From an uncultured Clostridia bacterium (lineage in GTDB: Bacteria; Bacillota; Clostridia; Oscillospirales; Ruminococcaceae): a stretch of 5,691 nucleotides of DNA. Where the stretch lies: assembly GCA_947630315.1 (NCBI GenBank), contig CANRHA010000115.1:1-5691 (forward strand), written 5' to 3'. Each line of letters starts with the position of its first letter. Within the stretch, counting starts at the first letter, position 1. This document shows positions 5,404 to 5,691 of this stretch, piece after piece. The notes under the pieces were generated by a model. It was not told the DNA's origin. It was given only the letters and a program-made list of their open reading frames with translations, and did no database searches. The position numbers were made by a program, and so were the translations under genes.

Positions 5404-5687
5404 CTTTCGGCTTCCTCCTTTTTCGGTAGGACGATCTCTAAAGCGGCGTTTTCGGGAAGCATCGCAGGCGCGCTTTTTTCGGTAGTTTCAACTTGAATGG
5501 GCAGCGCGGGCGCGGGCTGATATTCGGCATTAAAAACAAACGCAAAGAGAAAAACGCTCAACGCGGCGGCGGCAATATCACTCAAAAATTTCAGCCTCAC
5601 ATCGCGCCGATATTCAAATGAAGCCTCCAAGAAAGCGGGATCAGCGCCGTCCAAAGCGTGATAAATAAAGCTTTCGTTCATGTTCAT
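5400..5687 (-). CDS. Small single-pass membrane protein, possibly anti-sigma-factor-like
   Basis: The 95-residue product has a cytoplasmic N-terminus of about 34 residues, a basic stretch (RRDVRLK, 27-33), one membrane helix (about 35-53) and a Pro/Ala/Glu-rich outer tail of about 40 residues. The N-terminus (FIYHALDGADPAFLEAS) resembles the short helical segment seen in many clostridial membrane anti-sigma proteins, which begin with an 'ALxxIDxxYIxEA'-type motif before the membrane helix. This is pattern memory, not a confirmed family match. If right, a sigma-70 family (ECF) gene should lie just upstream, beyond the window. ATG 5687 and ATG 5681 are both possible starts. Only 4 bases of upstream sequence are visible and the frame is still open there, so the protein could be longer. 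The stop overlaps the next gene by 4 nt, making this the first visible gene of the operon. Confidence 0.6.
   Translation of the reverse strand: MNMNESFIYHALDGADPAFLEASFEYRRDVRLKFLSDIAAAALSVFLFAFVFNAEYQPAPALPIQVETTEKSAPAMLPENAALEIVLPKKEEAER
5414..5420 (-). promoter_or_regulatory. Ribosome binding site for the DUF4352-like gene
   Basis: AAGGAGG is 10 nt before ATG 5403 and lies inside the Lys-Lys-Glu-Glu codons at the end of the 95-aa gene. It supports this start and translational coupling through the 4-nt ATGA overlap. Confidence 0.7.
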
Positions 5688-5691
5688 AAGA

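Overview
The window looks like chromosome of a low-to-medium G+C Firmicute, most likely a gut-type clostridium of the Oscillospiraceae/Ruminococcus kind. The grounds are consensus Shine-Dalgarno sites (AGGAGG, AAGGAGG), heavy use of ATA for isoleucine alongside GC-ending codons, and the protein families present. The taxonomic call is an inference from style, not from a marker gene.

Layout. Positions 1-2056 (+) hold most of a large CASTOR/POLLUX-type ion channel: a membrane pore segment followed by two regulatory nucleotide-binding (RCK) domains. The gene is already open at the window edge, so its N-terminus is missing. Positions 2057-2357 are non-coding and lie between convergent genes. They hold an imperfect inverted repeat whose two 35-nt arms (2094-2128 and 2329-2363) are each five tandem heptamers of the form NNNCAGA. 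The right arm supplies the last codon and the stop of the neighbouring gene.

From 5687 down to 2358 (-) runs a compact five-gene operon. In order of transcription it holds a 95-aa single-pass protein resembling membrane anti-sigma factors, a 262-aa membrane-anchored extracytoplasmic protein with a DUF4352-like domain, two multi-pass permeases that appear to be paralogues, and a BcrA-like ABC ATPase. Three of the four junctions are overlaps or gaps of 12 nt or less. The last is 60 nt and carries its own Shine-Dalgarno site.

The five genes probably make one envelope unit: a sensor or regulator, an exported accessory protein, and a heterodimeric ABC exporter or immunity pump driven by the ATPase. 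The substrate cannot be read from the sequence. The start of the first permease is abnormal. A well-placed Shine-Dalgarno and ATG lead into a three-codon reading frame that ends in TGA, while the real permease frame opens with CTG in a CTGA overlap. An ATG-only gene call misses 42 residues, including the first membrane helix.
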